The notes beneath the pieces are model-generated. The model saw only the letters and a list, made by a program, of their open reading frames with translations. It did not search any database and had not been told where the DNA came from. From assembly GCA_003132665.1 (NCBI GenBank), contig PKYN01000005.1, forward strand, positions 1 through 62,802: a stretch of DNA of 62,802 nucleotides, given 5' to 3'. The position numbers and the translations under genes were made by a program. Positions within the stretch are counted from its first letter, which is position 1. Each line of letters begins with the position of its first letter. This document shows positions 34,541-43,019 of the stretch, piece after piece. Source of the DNA: Actinomycetota bacterium. GTDB taxonomy: Bacteria > Actinomycetota > Thermoleophilia > Gaiellales > Gaiellaceae.

Positions 34541-35464
34541 CTAACGAGATGTCGCGCCCCCAACTGCTCTGGCTCCCAAACCGTAGTGGCTATCAGCGGA
34601 GCGGCGGAAGATTGGGTCGCGCAGGAGAAAAGCCACCTTCTGCGTCGATAGTCCAATGTCCGCGCTTATCTCGGCAGGGCGCAAAGGAAAGGGCGCAACC
34701 GCCACGGCACGAGCAACTCTGGCAACGTCAGTCGGCTGTCCATCAGGGACGAAAGCAGCTTGTTCTAGGAGATCGCTGCACTCATTGACGCGCTGCAGAA
34801 ACGGCAACAGCTTCTCATTCACACGGTGCACCACCGAAGCCAAGTTGCTTCGATGCCGCACTCCGAGTTCGCTTCTCCAGTACCCGGCACCAAAGGCGCC
34901 GCCGGCGCCAAGGAGGCCGATGAGCGCAGACCGGGGCAGTCGACGGAAAGCTGTTTCTGTGAGGCCGTAGATCCCTGCGCCGCTGAGCATAACCAGGAAT
35001 AGGACGGCCGTTACGCCCGCATGCATGTTCCCGACTTCTAGGGCGTACACCATCATCTCGCCCCAGTTCCTGTGGGCGATACCGGAGTCGACGAGATCGG
35101 AATCGTTCGAGAAGACAAGGCAAGGCGCCAAGAGCTCAGCTAACGAGGCAGTGGGGGCATCGTCTGCGTCCCGAGCGGCGAGTGCCACGCTCCTAGGATC
35201 GCTCAGCGACGCGCTGGAGATATCAACGAAGCCTATGAGGGGTGCAAACTGTTCCTGCCAGGCCGAGAGAGCTGCCTCGGGATCGAATCCTCCTCTTAGC
35301 GCCGCCTCCCGAAGATGCTCCTCCACCTCTTCGCGCACGGACTGTGTCGCATAGAGGTTGGACACCTGCATCTCTCGCGCCAAGAAGAGCAGCAATGCAT
35401 TCTTGCCTTGAGAGAGCCGGAGACAATCCCCAATGACGGTCGAAGCATCGAGGACGATCGGCAT
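34541..35464 (-). CDS. PIN-domain protein with two membrane helices and C-terminal wHTH
   Basis: 307 residues from ATG 35464, chosen because the PIN signature MPIVLDASTVIGD starts there; an upstream GTG would add 22 unrelated residues. The PIN domain spans about 1-145, with acidic residues in VLDAST, SVREEVEEHL and FSNDSDLVD. Two hydrophobic helices follow (VTAVLFLVMLSGAGIYGL and SALIGLLGAGGAFGAGYW). The last 60 residues (PFPLRPAEISADIGLSTQKVAFLLRD) look like a winged helix. A nuclease held at the membrane and carrying a DNA- or protein-reading tail is unusual and hints at an effector rather than a plain VapC toxin. No small antitoxin gene is adjacent. Confidence 0.7.
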   Translation of the reverse strand: MPIVLDASTVIGDCLRLSQGKNALLLFLAREMQVSNLYATQSVREEVEEHLREAALRGGFDPEAALSAWQEQFAPLIGFVDISSASLSDPRSVALAARDADDAPTASLAELLAPCLVFSNDSDLVDSGIAHRNWGEMMVYALEVGNMHAGVTAVLFLVMLSGAGIYGLTETAFRRLPRSALIGLLGAGGAFGAGYWRSELGVRHRSNLASVVHRVNEKLLPFLQRVNECSDLLEQAAFVPDGQPTDVARVARAVAVAPFPLRPAEISADIGLSTQKVAFLLRDPIFRRSADSHYGLGARAVGGATSR

Positions 35465-35630
35465 ACGCTCCCAGAACACCCCTCGCGTCGGGGTGCGTGC
35501 GATGAGAGAACGATCTGCTATCGCTGTCACTTAACCAAGGTTAGTACCAGGCCTCCGTGAAGTCGTGTCTGCTCGTCCCCGGCCGTTGGGGCTCAGCGCC
35601 CCGAGGGCTCAACTTCCCTATACAGGACAG

Positions 35631-36106
35631 CTACATCAGAGAAGCCGCGGGAAGGTGGCAGTGCCCCTTCTCGTTAGCATGCCGCTTCTTTGCCAGCAGA
35701 AGCTCGTCGAGGGATACTCGCCGATCGAGGACCAAGAAGAGATTAGTCCCATCGATGACTACAAACGGCGTCGCCTCGCTGGTACTGGTCGAGCGCTTTT
35801 CTCGAGAAACCGTTGACGCTGACGAATAGCCGCAAAGCGTTCTTTGCCTTGCGCCTCACCTTTGCAGCAAAGATGTCAGCGTCAGCACGGCTGACCGGAT
35901 CCTGTTGCCACCGAGCCTCAACGATGTAGTCGTCCGTATCGAAGCTCAGGGAGCCGTCGATCTGTTCTCTTTCGAGGCTGTACGAAAGCCTGGGCGCCAT
36001 ATCAAACAGCGCAAACAAAGACGTCAGTAGAGCCTCAAAGGCTTTCCCACGTTGTCCGTGGTCTGGCTCCTTCCCGAGCTGCCTCCGATTAGCAGGGCGT
36101 CTTCCG
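35631..36106 (-). pseudogene. Frameshifted, 5'-truncated restriction-endonuclease-like gene
   Basis: One frame carries ...FEALLTSLFALFDMAP, REQIDGSLSFDTDDYIVEAR and VSVNGFSRKALDQY, then drifts into nonsense and stops near 35743. The next frame takes over as EATPFVVIDGTNLFLVLDRR and LDELLLAKKRHA, ending at TAG 35631. Joined, they give the C-terminal half of a known PD-(D/E)XK-like family (IDG...DDYIVEAR...K; VSVNGF; VxDGxDLxxVLDxR). A one-base shift around 35793-35801 separates them. Upstream the frame runs back to the tRNA-derived repeat at 36107, where the gene is cut off by a stop. The island insertion probably removed its 5' part. Confidence 0.75.
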
Positions 36107-36149
36107 AAGCCCTCTCACGGACTCGAACCGTGAACCCCCTCCTTACCAT
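36107..36149. repeat. tRNA-derived direct repeat, left attachment site
   Basis: 43 bases match 43020-43062 at 42 positions; the single difference is A36133 against G43046. It reproduces the tRNA-Thr gene from the anticodon loop to its 3' end, without the 5' half, so it is an attachment-site copy rather than a gene. Confidence 0.95.
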
Positions 36150-36381
36150 TTTGTTGTGCTCGCAGCTAACGGCAGCCGCTAGCGGCAGATTTGACTTGTC
36201 TAAGCCGTTCTCGCCGCCGCCGCCGCCCTCACACCCGATCGCGGTCGTTTGCGTCCGCTCTGCTCCATAAACGCTCCGCCCCGAGCGACCAAAGCGCAGG
36301 CTGCTTTCGACTCCGTTCTTCGCGAACGCGGCCCACGCGCCTTGGAGGTGCAGGCGACGCCGGGCGCCGTCTCGCGCAGCT

Positions 36382-38145
36382 TTACCTCCGCCGCTGTGGT
36401 TGTGGTTGAAGAGCAATCACGAGATTCCGACGTGGGAACTCGATCGCTAGTGCATATGCCTGATGGACCATCCGCACGACGGGGACGCGCCGCTCTGTTC
36501 CGCGCTCTAGCGCAGTCTCGATCTTGGTCTCCAGCACCGGCCATAGCCGATCGGCGAGCGCGACCTTGGAGATCGGCCCGAGCATCTTGTCGAGGTTCCC
36601 TCGCTCTCGACGCAGTTTGGCCACGAGCTCAACGCGCTTGTCGACTGTCGGCTGCTCCTTACGCTGATCGAGGGCAGCTGCAGCAGTGGCGATCTCGCGA
36701 TCGGTGAAGTGAGCGAACTCGAAGCTTGTCCCGGTTCGCGTCCACGTCGCCACATTGACGAGCGGCTTGATCTGGTCAGCGACGACCGGTGTTCGCAGCT
36801 CGCGCGGCAGTGTCTGCATCACTCGTTCGACCCATTGTTCGCGCCGCTTCCGCCTCATTGCCGGAGTGGCAAACTTCCCCTCGGCGTCGAAGACGACGAA
36901 GAGCCGCGTCGGCGGCCGCTCGAGACGAACATACCCTCGATCACTCTCGTCGCGGCGCAGGCGGGGAGCGATCGCATATGCCACCAGGGGCGATAGATCG
37001 CGGTCGACGCCACCGGCGTCTTCGACCGCAATGAAGTCGTCGTCTGATGGCGCGTCGAGCTGGCGCATCACGCGCGGGAAGAGCGTGAGCTCCGTTTCGC
37101 CCTCGACGGCGACGACCAGATGCGGGTGTGGGGAGAGCCCAAAGTCGGTTAGGAGGTCATTCAATGGCCGGCGCCGCTTTATTCGGTCATCGAGGGTTCC
37201 GCGAAATGGAGCTGGCGGCTTGGGCAGTGCCGCCGCCCGACGCGCCCGGTGCAACTGGTCGTAGTAGAGGAGAAGGAACTCCGCGCTCACGCGCAGTTCG
37301 AGTGCAGCGCGCGCATCTCCCCTCAGCGTCTTCCATTTCTCGGGCTCGGCGGCGGCGATCACTTCCGCCCAGTCGCCAAGCGGATCGATCCTGGAAGCCT
37401 CGGAGTGGAGCGCCTCAGCGGTCTTCTTGATCCACACCGCGTCGACCTGAAGCGTTCGCAGAGGGCGGAGGAGCGGGCGGGTGCGCCGCCAGCGGTCGTA
37501 GGCCACGAAGTCTTCGTCGCGCGGAAGACTGATCCGGTGGAAGATCCGCGAGTAGTAGGCAGGCTCGAGGAGAGTCGCCGCGATCGCGGTCTCCCGCAGC
37601 GCTTTGGCCTGCTCGCGCAGGGAGATCGCGGTAGCTCGATCCACATCAAGGCTGCCGACGAGATCGCCGTGCGCGCGGCGTAGCTTCAGCAAGGGACTTA
37701 CGCGCCGCAGGAACGGGACCGCGGATAGCTGGTGATGCGAGTACAGGTAGACGCTCGACTCGTAAGACCACTCGTCGACTCGGCGCTTCAACCGTCGCCT
37801 TGCGATGAACGGCTCGGCTGCGGGATCGCGCAGCTGGTCGGCCTCGTCTGCCGCCAGTAGGTCTGCGCGGGACGACGGCCGCCAATGCGCTAGGCGATAG
37901 GCATCATCATCGCGACGTCTCCCGTTCTTACCGCGTCGATGGGCCGCGGCGATCTCGCGCCCATCGCGGACGAAGCGGTAGAAGGGAACGAGTAGCCGAG
38001 TGCGGTGGAATGCCTCGAGCTCCTGCTCGCTGCTCCGTAGTCCGCAGTTGCGTGCCTCGCTGAGAAAGCCGCTCGCTTGCAGCGGACGCTGCTGAGTGAA
38101 CGTGAACGGTTCCGAAAGCAGGACGCGCGTGTCCATCGGGGTCAT
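36382..38145 (-). CDS. TOPRIM-domain protein, OLD-nuclease-like without ATPase
   Basis: 587 residues. The first 330 are helical and basic, with repeated arginine-rich segments, and do not resemble an ABC ATPase. From about 342 comes a TOPRIM pattern: HLVVAVEGETELTLFP (the VEGxTE glutamate E348), and after a spacer LFVVFDAEGKF with D420 and a further acidic position. This is the catalytic layout of OLD-family and Gabija GajA nucleases, but here the nuclease is not joined to an ATPase. The C-terminal 150 residues are helical. Two ATGs, 38145 and 38136, are in frame. It is co-directional with the HEPN gene 93 bases upstream, so the two probably form one transcript. Confidence 0.65.
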   Translation of the reverse strand: MTPMDTRVLLSEPFTFTQQRPLQASGFLSEARNCGLRSSEQELEAFHRTRLLVPFYRFVRDGREIAAAHRRGKNGRRRDDDAYRLAHWRPSSRADLLAADEADQLRDPAAEPFIARRRLKRRVDEWSYESSVYLYSHHQLSAVPFLRRVSPLLKLRRAHGDLVGSLDVDRATAISLREQAKALRETAIAATLLEPAYYSRIFHRISLPRDEDFVAYDRWRRTRPLLRPLRTLQVDAVWIKKTAEALHSEASRIDPLGDWAEVIAAAEPEKWKTLRGDARAALELRVSAEFLLLYYDQLHRARRAAALPKPPAPFRGTLDDRIKRRRPLNDLLTDFGLSPHPHLVVAVEGETELTLFPRVMRQLDAPSDDDFIAVEDAGGVDRDLSPLVAYAIAPRLRRDESDRGYVRLERPPTRLFVVFDAEGKFATPAMRRKRREQWVERVMQTLPRELRTPVVADQIKPLVNVATWTRTGTSFEFAHFTDREIATAAAALDQRKEQPTVDKRVELVAKLRRERGNLDKMLGPISKVALADRLWPVLETKIETALERGTERRVPVVRMVHQAYALAIEFPRRNLVIALQPQPQRRR

Positions 38146-38238
38146 TTTCGGCCTCCGGGCGGCCAGCGCCGGTCACCGAAGTGGAGTCGATGAACAACAC
38201 GCGACCCTGCAAGGCGCTCCGATAGGCGTCACTCTCGC

Positions 38239-39894
38239 CTACTCGACGTAACGAAAGACTGCTGCTGAGAGGCTCTCCGGCTGTGCCCAGTTCGGCCGCT
38301 CGTATGTGCGGGCGCCGGCGTTGCCGCACGGCGGCGTGTATAGCCCGACGAAGCCGATCAGGTGGAACACGACACGCGCCAACACATCCGATAGATGCCT
38401 GATGAACGCGATCGTGTTGTCTATGTCGTAATCGTCGAAATCGATGAACGCGGAGTGGGCGATGCGGTTGCGGTACGCGCCTGCCGCCTGCGGCCACGCG
38501 ATCAGGCGGCCATCGTGAGCCGGCTTGAACTTGAACGAGGCGAGCCACTGCGCGTCGGGAAGTCCGACCTTGGCCACGAGGTCACGCAGCTGGGTTGCGA
38601 AGGACGGACGATTCGACTTCACGCCTCGAACCTGATTGGCGAGGCTCGCTATTCGATCTTGATCTTCAGCTGACGCGGTCTTCTGAATGCTCAGGAGCTC
38701 TGTGACCAGTTCGTCGATCCGCGCTTCGATCTCGACGCGCAACTGATCATCGACTTCGAGCGGTCGCCCACCAGCCAGGCCAAGCCCTGCGGCTGCACCT
38801 TCGACTGCCCGAAACAGGTGATTGAGCCTGTCCTCAAGACTGCCGCCGTTGCTGTAGCCGCGCAGGAGATGCTTGAGCATTACCCGGAACCAGACTTGGC
38901 CGCAGACGGGCGAAACCAGAAACGACGTGAGCAGGGCGCCGGTACTGCCACTGAATCCCTCGTCGATCAGTGCAGTCTGGCGTGCGGCGCCGGCGTCGCC
39001 AATCCGGGTGTGCATCCGCGCGACAAGGCGGCGGCTCTCGCTGCGCAGTTCGACGTACGGAACAGCGACCTCACGGCCGCTGGCAAGACTTAGAAGTGTG
39101 ACAAGGTCAGCAGGAAACCAATCCGCCAGAGAGTCGTCGAAGTTCTCAGGTAGTCGGCCGACCATCACTGCCGTCACGACTGCTTCGCCCGCTTCAGCTC
39201 GCGCACGCCGCTCGGCGTAGTCGGGCAGCGGTTCGATGAATGCCACTTCGCCCTCGCACATGAACGGGATCAGTGCGTTCCCATTTCGGTAGAAGCTCTC
39301 GTGGTAGAGCGAAAACGGCCACCTGCTCGCCTCGTACGGAGCGGTCTTGCGCGTGCGCAATGGATGGTCTTGAAGGGCCAGATGGAAGCGTTTGAAGTCG
39401 ACCACGAAGTTGAGGAGCGGCACTGCCCAGTAGTGCGCATGGGAGGTATCCTCGTAACGCGCGACGGTGCGGTAGGGCCGAAACTCGACTTCCGAGTTGC
39501 CTCCTAGAGCGGTCACGGGCGAGGGCTGCGCTGGGGCAAGGGTGAAGTCCGACCCGGTTACTTCAACCGATGCACACTCGTTCGACGAAGGGCCGAGGCT
39601 GAAGGAGCCAGGAGAGCCGGGGACCGGCAATCCGTTGACGAAGATGAAGACAGCGGGCTCGCTGGTCGACGTCTCGGCTTCGATGGCTTCGACGTTCATC
39701 AGGAACTCGATCAGCGTCCCGTCTTCGGCAAAGCGCACGACGGTCGGCCCGGTGACCGTGCCGGGGTTCGTCGAGAAGCGGGCGACGCCGTGACCGGTGT
39801 AACTCGGCTCGAGTTCGAGCCAGTTCTGAGGCTCGACCCGATAACGGTCCGCAATCGCCGCGTGCTCCTCAGAGCTAACCGTTGTCTCGCTCAT
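38239..39894 (-). CDS. Large protein with C-terminal HEPN RNase-like motif
   Basis: 551 residues. The first half is beta-rich (around SYTGHGVARFSTNPGTVTGP, FIFVNGLPVPGSPGSFSLG) and unlike any catalytic fold I know. From about 360 it becomes helical, ending with AYRNRIAHSAFIDFDD. There RNRIAH at 475-480 is the Rx4H motif of HEPN ribonucleases, preceded by a helix of the right length. The layout, a long sensor-like N-terminus and a C-terminal HEPN, recalls ApeA-type and other abortive-infection effectors. It starts at ATG 39894, divergent from the PLD-like gene across a 114-base region containing GATAT-ATCA-ATATC at 39938-39951, a weak palindrome. Confidence 0.55.
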   Translation of the reverse strand: MSETTVSSEEHAAIADRYRVEPQNWLELEPSYTGHGVARFSTNPGTVTGPTVVRFAEDGTLIEFLMNVEAIEAETSTSEPAVFIFVNGLPVPGSPGSFSLGPSSNECASVEVTGSDFTLAPAQPSPVTALGGNSEVEFRPYRTVARYEDTSHAHYWAVPLLNFVVDFKRFHLALQDHPLRTRKTAPYEASRWPFSLYHESFYRNGNALIPFMCEGEVAFIEPLPDYAERRARAEAGEAVVTAVMVGRLPENFDDSLADWFPADLVTLLSLASGREVAVPYVELRSESRRLVARMHTRIGDAGAARQTALIDEGFSGSTGALLTSFLVSPVCGQVWFRVMLKHLLRGYSNGGSLEDRLNHLFRAVEGAAAGLGLAGGRPLEVDDQLRVEIEARIDELVTELLSIQKTASAEDQDRIASLANQVRGVKSNRPSFATQLRDLVAKVGLPDAQWLASFKFKPAHDGRLIAWPQAAGAYRNRIAHSAFIDFDDYDIDNTIAFIRHLSDVLARVVFHLIGFVGLYTPPCGNAGARTYERPNWAQPESLSAAVFRYVE

Positions 39895-40008
39895 GTCTTC
39901 GCGAGCGCTGATCGTGCCCAGAATCTCTCATTAGGACGATATATCAATATCAGCTTCAGCCGAGACCATGCCCGTGGCACGTGATTCATCTGGCACCCTG
40001 AGTGGGCA

Positions 40009-41511
40009 ATGGCAAAGACCCCACTCGCTTCGACGATTGCCGGCGCCATTGGTGTGGTCCCTGATGACGCTGCCGTCCTTAGTGTGGTCTACGAACGGCG
40101 CGAGCATGAATGGCAGTTGCGCCACGGCTCGCTTATCTTCGGTCCGCCAGAACTCGCCACACACACGTGGTGCTCCTGGCACGAGCTCAACGCGAGTCGA
40201 CTACATGATAGGGCGGGCGACTTAGGCGTTGCTTTCGCGCATGAGCAGAACGGATTGCTCATCGCCCGCGCCGTGCTCTCTCCGGCTGATGTTCACGCGG
40301 TCTTAGAGTCGCTCGGATCGGGCGCGATCCCGGCCTTGGGGTCCTTACCGCCGGCCACGGCTGAGCTCGACGTACCGCCCTCGCCGATCAGGGTCTTCCC
40401 GCATCAGTCGAGCGAGGCAGGCCGGCTGACACTACTCGCCGGTAGACCGATGCAAGCGTTCCTCTTCGCGCTGACGGCGGATCCGACCGGGCCGCCATTC
40501 CCTGACAACTGGACGATCGATGGGAAGCACGTCTATGCGCCTGATCGCTGGGAGGTCGGCGTTGTTGCGAGTCATTCAGCGGGTCCGGTAGCTCCAGCAG
40601 GTCTTCTTCTAGGTCGGCTTGAGCGCCGCGCCTGGATCCGCGAGATGCGGGGCGTCGATGACGAACTTCACTACTACCGAGTGAGCATCGGTCTCGATCC
40701 AACCCAGATAACGCCATACGATCTTGTCGTCGAGCTGCGTGAGTGGGTGAACAACGATCTCGCGGCGGCGCGACGGTTGTCTCTTGAGTGGCTCGATCTG
40801 TCGGCCTGGTCGGGCGAGGACCACTTCGAGCTGACTCTACCGATGCTCGGGTCAGGGGCCAAGCGTGCCGTCTCGCTCTACGACCTCGGTGGCGAGCTGC
40901 TTGACTTGTCCGACGCCCACTATCTCGTCGAGACGATTCATCTGACGATGAACGCAGTCTCGCCCGATTGTGTGTCCATAGCGACCAGCCATTCAGTGAT
41001 CGGCACCAAATTGGAACGCGCCCTTGATGACCGCTTGGCGAGGTTGGCTTCGATCGACGACGAGTATCGGCAGCTGATCGCGGATGGTCTGGCCAACCGC
41101 GTCGTCCTGAGAGGAACGAACGCGCTCCCGTATCTGCGGCAGCGTCTCGAGGCGGCAGCACGTGGCGAGATCCTCGTCACCGACAGATACTTCGGCAGCA
41201 ACGCGAGCGATTGGCAGCTGTTCGACAATCTTCCGGCTTCGGTGCGCGTGCTCGTTTCCAAGCCCAAGCATCGACCTCCGAAGCGCCCCGGTCTCCAGGT
41301 CAAGCGCTGGCAAAGGCCAGCCTCAGGTGGTCCGCCGCCGTTCCACGACCGCGTTTTTCTTTGGGATGGCGGAGGCCTCTCGGTCGGGACATCGCCAGGT
41401 GGGCTTGGCGCCTCTGACTCAAGAATCGACAGCCTGGACCCAGCGGAGTCTGAGCTTCTCACTGCACGTTTCAATCAGCTCTGGGCCTCGCCAGACTTCA
41501 GTTTCATCTAA
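40009..41511 (+). CDS. Protein with C-terminal phospholipase-D-like nuclease site
   Basis: 500 residues. The N-terminal 370 are alpha/beta with no familiar fold. At about 385 comes LVTDRYFGSNASDW, and at 446 FHDRVFLWDGGGLSVGTSPGGLG, the second half of a PLD-type active site with His446 and an HDR in place of the usual HxK. A single such motif implies that the enzyme would need to dimerise. This organisation resembles what I remember of VPA1262-type proteins, a comparison of low confidence. It is the only plus-strand gene of the island and is divergent from the HEPN gene. Start at ATG 40009. Confidence 0.55.
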   Translation: MAKTPLASTIAGAIGVVPDDAAVLSVVYERREHEWQLRHGSLIFGPPELATHTWCSWHELNASRLHDRAGDLGVAFAHEQNGLLIARAVLSPADVHAVLESLGSGAIPALGSLPPATAELDVPPSPIRVFPHQSSEAGRLTLLAGRPMQAFLFALTADPTGPPFPDNWTIDGKHVYAPDRWEVGVVASHSAGPVAPAGLLLGRLERRAWIREMRGVDDELHYYRVSIGLDPTQITPYDLVVELREWVNNDLAAARRLSLEWLDLSAWSGEDHFELTLPMLGSGAKRAVSLYDLGGELLDLSDAHYLVETIHLTMNAVSPDCVSIATSHSVIGTKLERALDDRLARLASIDDEYRQLIADGLANRVVLRGTNALPYLRQRLEAAARGEILVTDRYFGSNASDWQLFDNLPASVRVLVSKPKHRPPKRPGLQVKRWQRPASGGPPPFHDRVFLWDGGGLSVGTSPGGLGASDSRIDSLDPAESELLTARFNQLWASPDFSFI

Positions 41512-41589
41512 ATCAAGTGTGACTGGCTCCAACAGAACGGGCGCATGAGGTCACGATGCCGCAGGGCGGAGCAACGGGGTCGCCCTCTC

Positions 41590-42864
41590 CTAGTCGGTGC
41601 CGTCCGCCTCGGCTTCCTCGACTTCCTCTGAAACCATGCGCCACTTGCCCTTCCGCACGGGCACCTGCCGGCCAATAATTACGTAGTCGGCGTCGTCGCC
41701 AGAGAGGGGTATCTCCGCTTCCGTCACCCGCTCTGCCGACTCGACGCGACTCCTCATGTCCTCGAGCGTCTTCCGATCGGACTCATCGCTTCGTGGTTTG
41801 CCACGCTCGGTCTCCTGAGCGGCCGCGATCTCGCGCCAGTCAGGACGCATGTGTTTGTCCCATAGCCGCGTGACGAGATTGTCCAGTCTAGACGGCGGCC
41901 AGCCAGCGAACTGCAGGACGCCGAGCCGCTTAATTTCTACGGGAAGCTGGTCGTAGTACTCATCGATCTCCCGAAGACCTGCCTTGAACTCGTCGGCCCG
42001 GACGTACGACTGCCCCGGACTCAGGAAAAGCGGCGCAGTTCGCTGATGCAGCCTGTCGCCGGAGACAAAAACCATCGTGAACGGCAGGTAGTAGAGATAG
42101 GCCATGTCGGCCTTGTTGCTCGCTCGTTCTCCGGAGATGAAGCCCCGGTCGATCCCTAGGTAGTAGAGGAGATCGACCTTGAACACATGTGTCGTGTACG
42201 GCGCGAACCGCGACAGCGGGGGTTTGCCCGCCTTTTCCCACCGCTCAATCACCATCCGCTGTGAGGCGTCAGGTACTTCCAGCACGTGGAGAGCGAGAGC
42301 GAGTACTTCGCTCTCGGCGCCTTCGCAGAAGATGTCGACGAGTCTCTTGAGGGCGTTGAGATCCGAAATCCGAGTGCCTGCTGGGACGATGTTGCGGACG
42401 ATGCCGACCATGCGCTCCGGCTCGTGCGCGCCGAGGTCGGCTCGCCACGTTTTAGCGACCTCGCGCTCTGCCTCGTCGAATTCCCCGGTCTTCCAGCGAA
42501 GCAGCATTGCCGCCTCGGGGAACTCGTCAATATGCATTCCGAGCGAGCCATCCGGCGCTCGCCTGTAGTCGCCTGCGGTCACCATGACTCGGCCGCTCAT
42601 CTCGATCTCCCGTCCCTGCAGCTCCGCTGAGACCAGCGTCCGATGGTGCACATTCGGGTACGCATCCGAGGGCGTTTTAGCCGCGAGTGATCGCACGACC
42701 TCTTCCGGAGTACGACCTTCGGCGGCCGCCTTCTCGAGGTCAGCGAGGGTCTCGATGTAGAACAGAGGCGTTACGTTAGCGAGGAAGTCGACTTCAAACC
42801 ACACCGCCTCGTCCATGGTGAGCGCTTGTAGCGCCGACTTGTCGAACACCGTGATCGGTCCCAT
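41590..42864 (-). CDS. PIN-like domain protein (424 aa)
   Basis: Begins GPITVFDKSALQALTMDEAVWFEVDFLANVTPLFYIETLADLEK, a PIN-like start in which D8, E19 and the ETLADLEK acidic group would hold metal. At about 230-265 GFISGERASNKADMAYLYYL and MVFVSGD supply the later acidic positions, so the PIN fold is split by a 190-residue insertion. That insertion contains WRADL and helices of unknown role. The remaining 150 residues are charged. It converges on the PLD-like gene (78-base gap). A tandem palindrome lies at 42901-42926, upstream of the ATG 42864. The family of long PIN-like proteins is poorly described; the role as a nuclease is inferred. Confidence 0.6.
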   Translation of the reverse strand: MGPITVFDKSALQALTMDEAVWFEVDFLANVTPLFYIETLADLEKAAAEGRTPEEVVRSLAAKTPSDAYPNVHHRTLVSAELQGREIEMSGRVMVTAGDYRRAPDGSLGMHIDEFPEAAMLLRWKTGEFDEAEREVAKTWRADLGAHEPERMVGIVRNIVPAGTRISDLNALKRLVDIFCEGAESEVLALALHVLEVPDASQRMVIERWEKAGKPPLSRFAPYTTHVFKVDLLYYLGIDRGFISGERASNKADMAYLYYLPFTMVFVSGDRLHQRTAPLFLSPGQSYVRADEFKAGLREIDEYYDQLPVEIKRLGVLQFAGWPPSRLDNLVTRLWDKHMRPDWREIAAAQETERGKPRSDESDRKTLEDMRSRVESAERVTEAEIPLSGDDADYVIIGRQVPVRKGKWRMVSEEVEEAEADGTD

Positions 42865-42900
42865 CGTCCGCCCTTCGACTCCTTACGCGCGGGGAGGAGG

Positions 42901-42926
42901 TCGTTCGCCGAACTCGTTCGCCGAAC
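42901..42926. promoter_or_regulatory. Two tandem palindromes GTTCGCCGAAC
   Basis: The 13-mer TCGTTCGCCGAAC occurs twice without gap (42901-42913, 42914-42926), each holding the palindrome GTTCG-C-CGAAC. It lies 37-62 bases before the start of the PIN-like gene, between it and the tRNA. Tandem dyads are typical operators for dimeric repressors; no regulator gene is encoded in the island itself. Confidence 0.45.
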
Positions 42927-43019
42927 TTCAAAGCTCCATATGTTGCTCCATACCCACCGCGGATTGGAGATTCCGTAATCGTTCTGAGATAGATAACCGC
43001 GATTAGCAGGTCATTTGCA

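Noticed and set aside
36205-36230. GCC-rich simple repeat at the left end of the island
   Set aside because: Short trinucleotide run, ordinary for this base composition; not a CRISPR or a known element. No CRISPR array was seen anywhere in the window.
37928-38548. 206-codon frame on the minus strand across the gap between the TOPRIM and HEPN genes
   Set aside because: Overlaps both genes in another phase and reads as arginine-rich nonsense.
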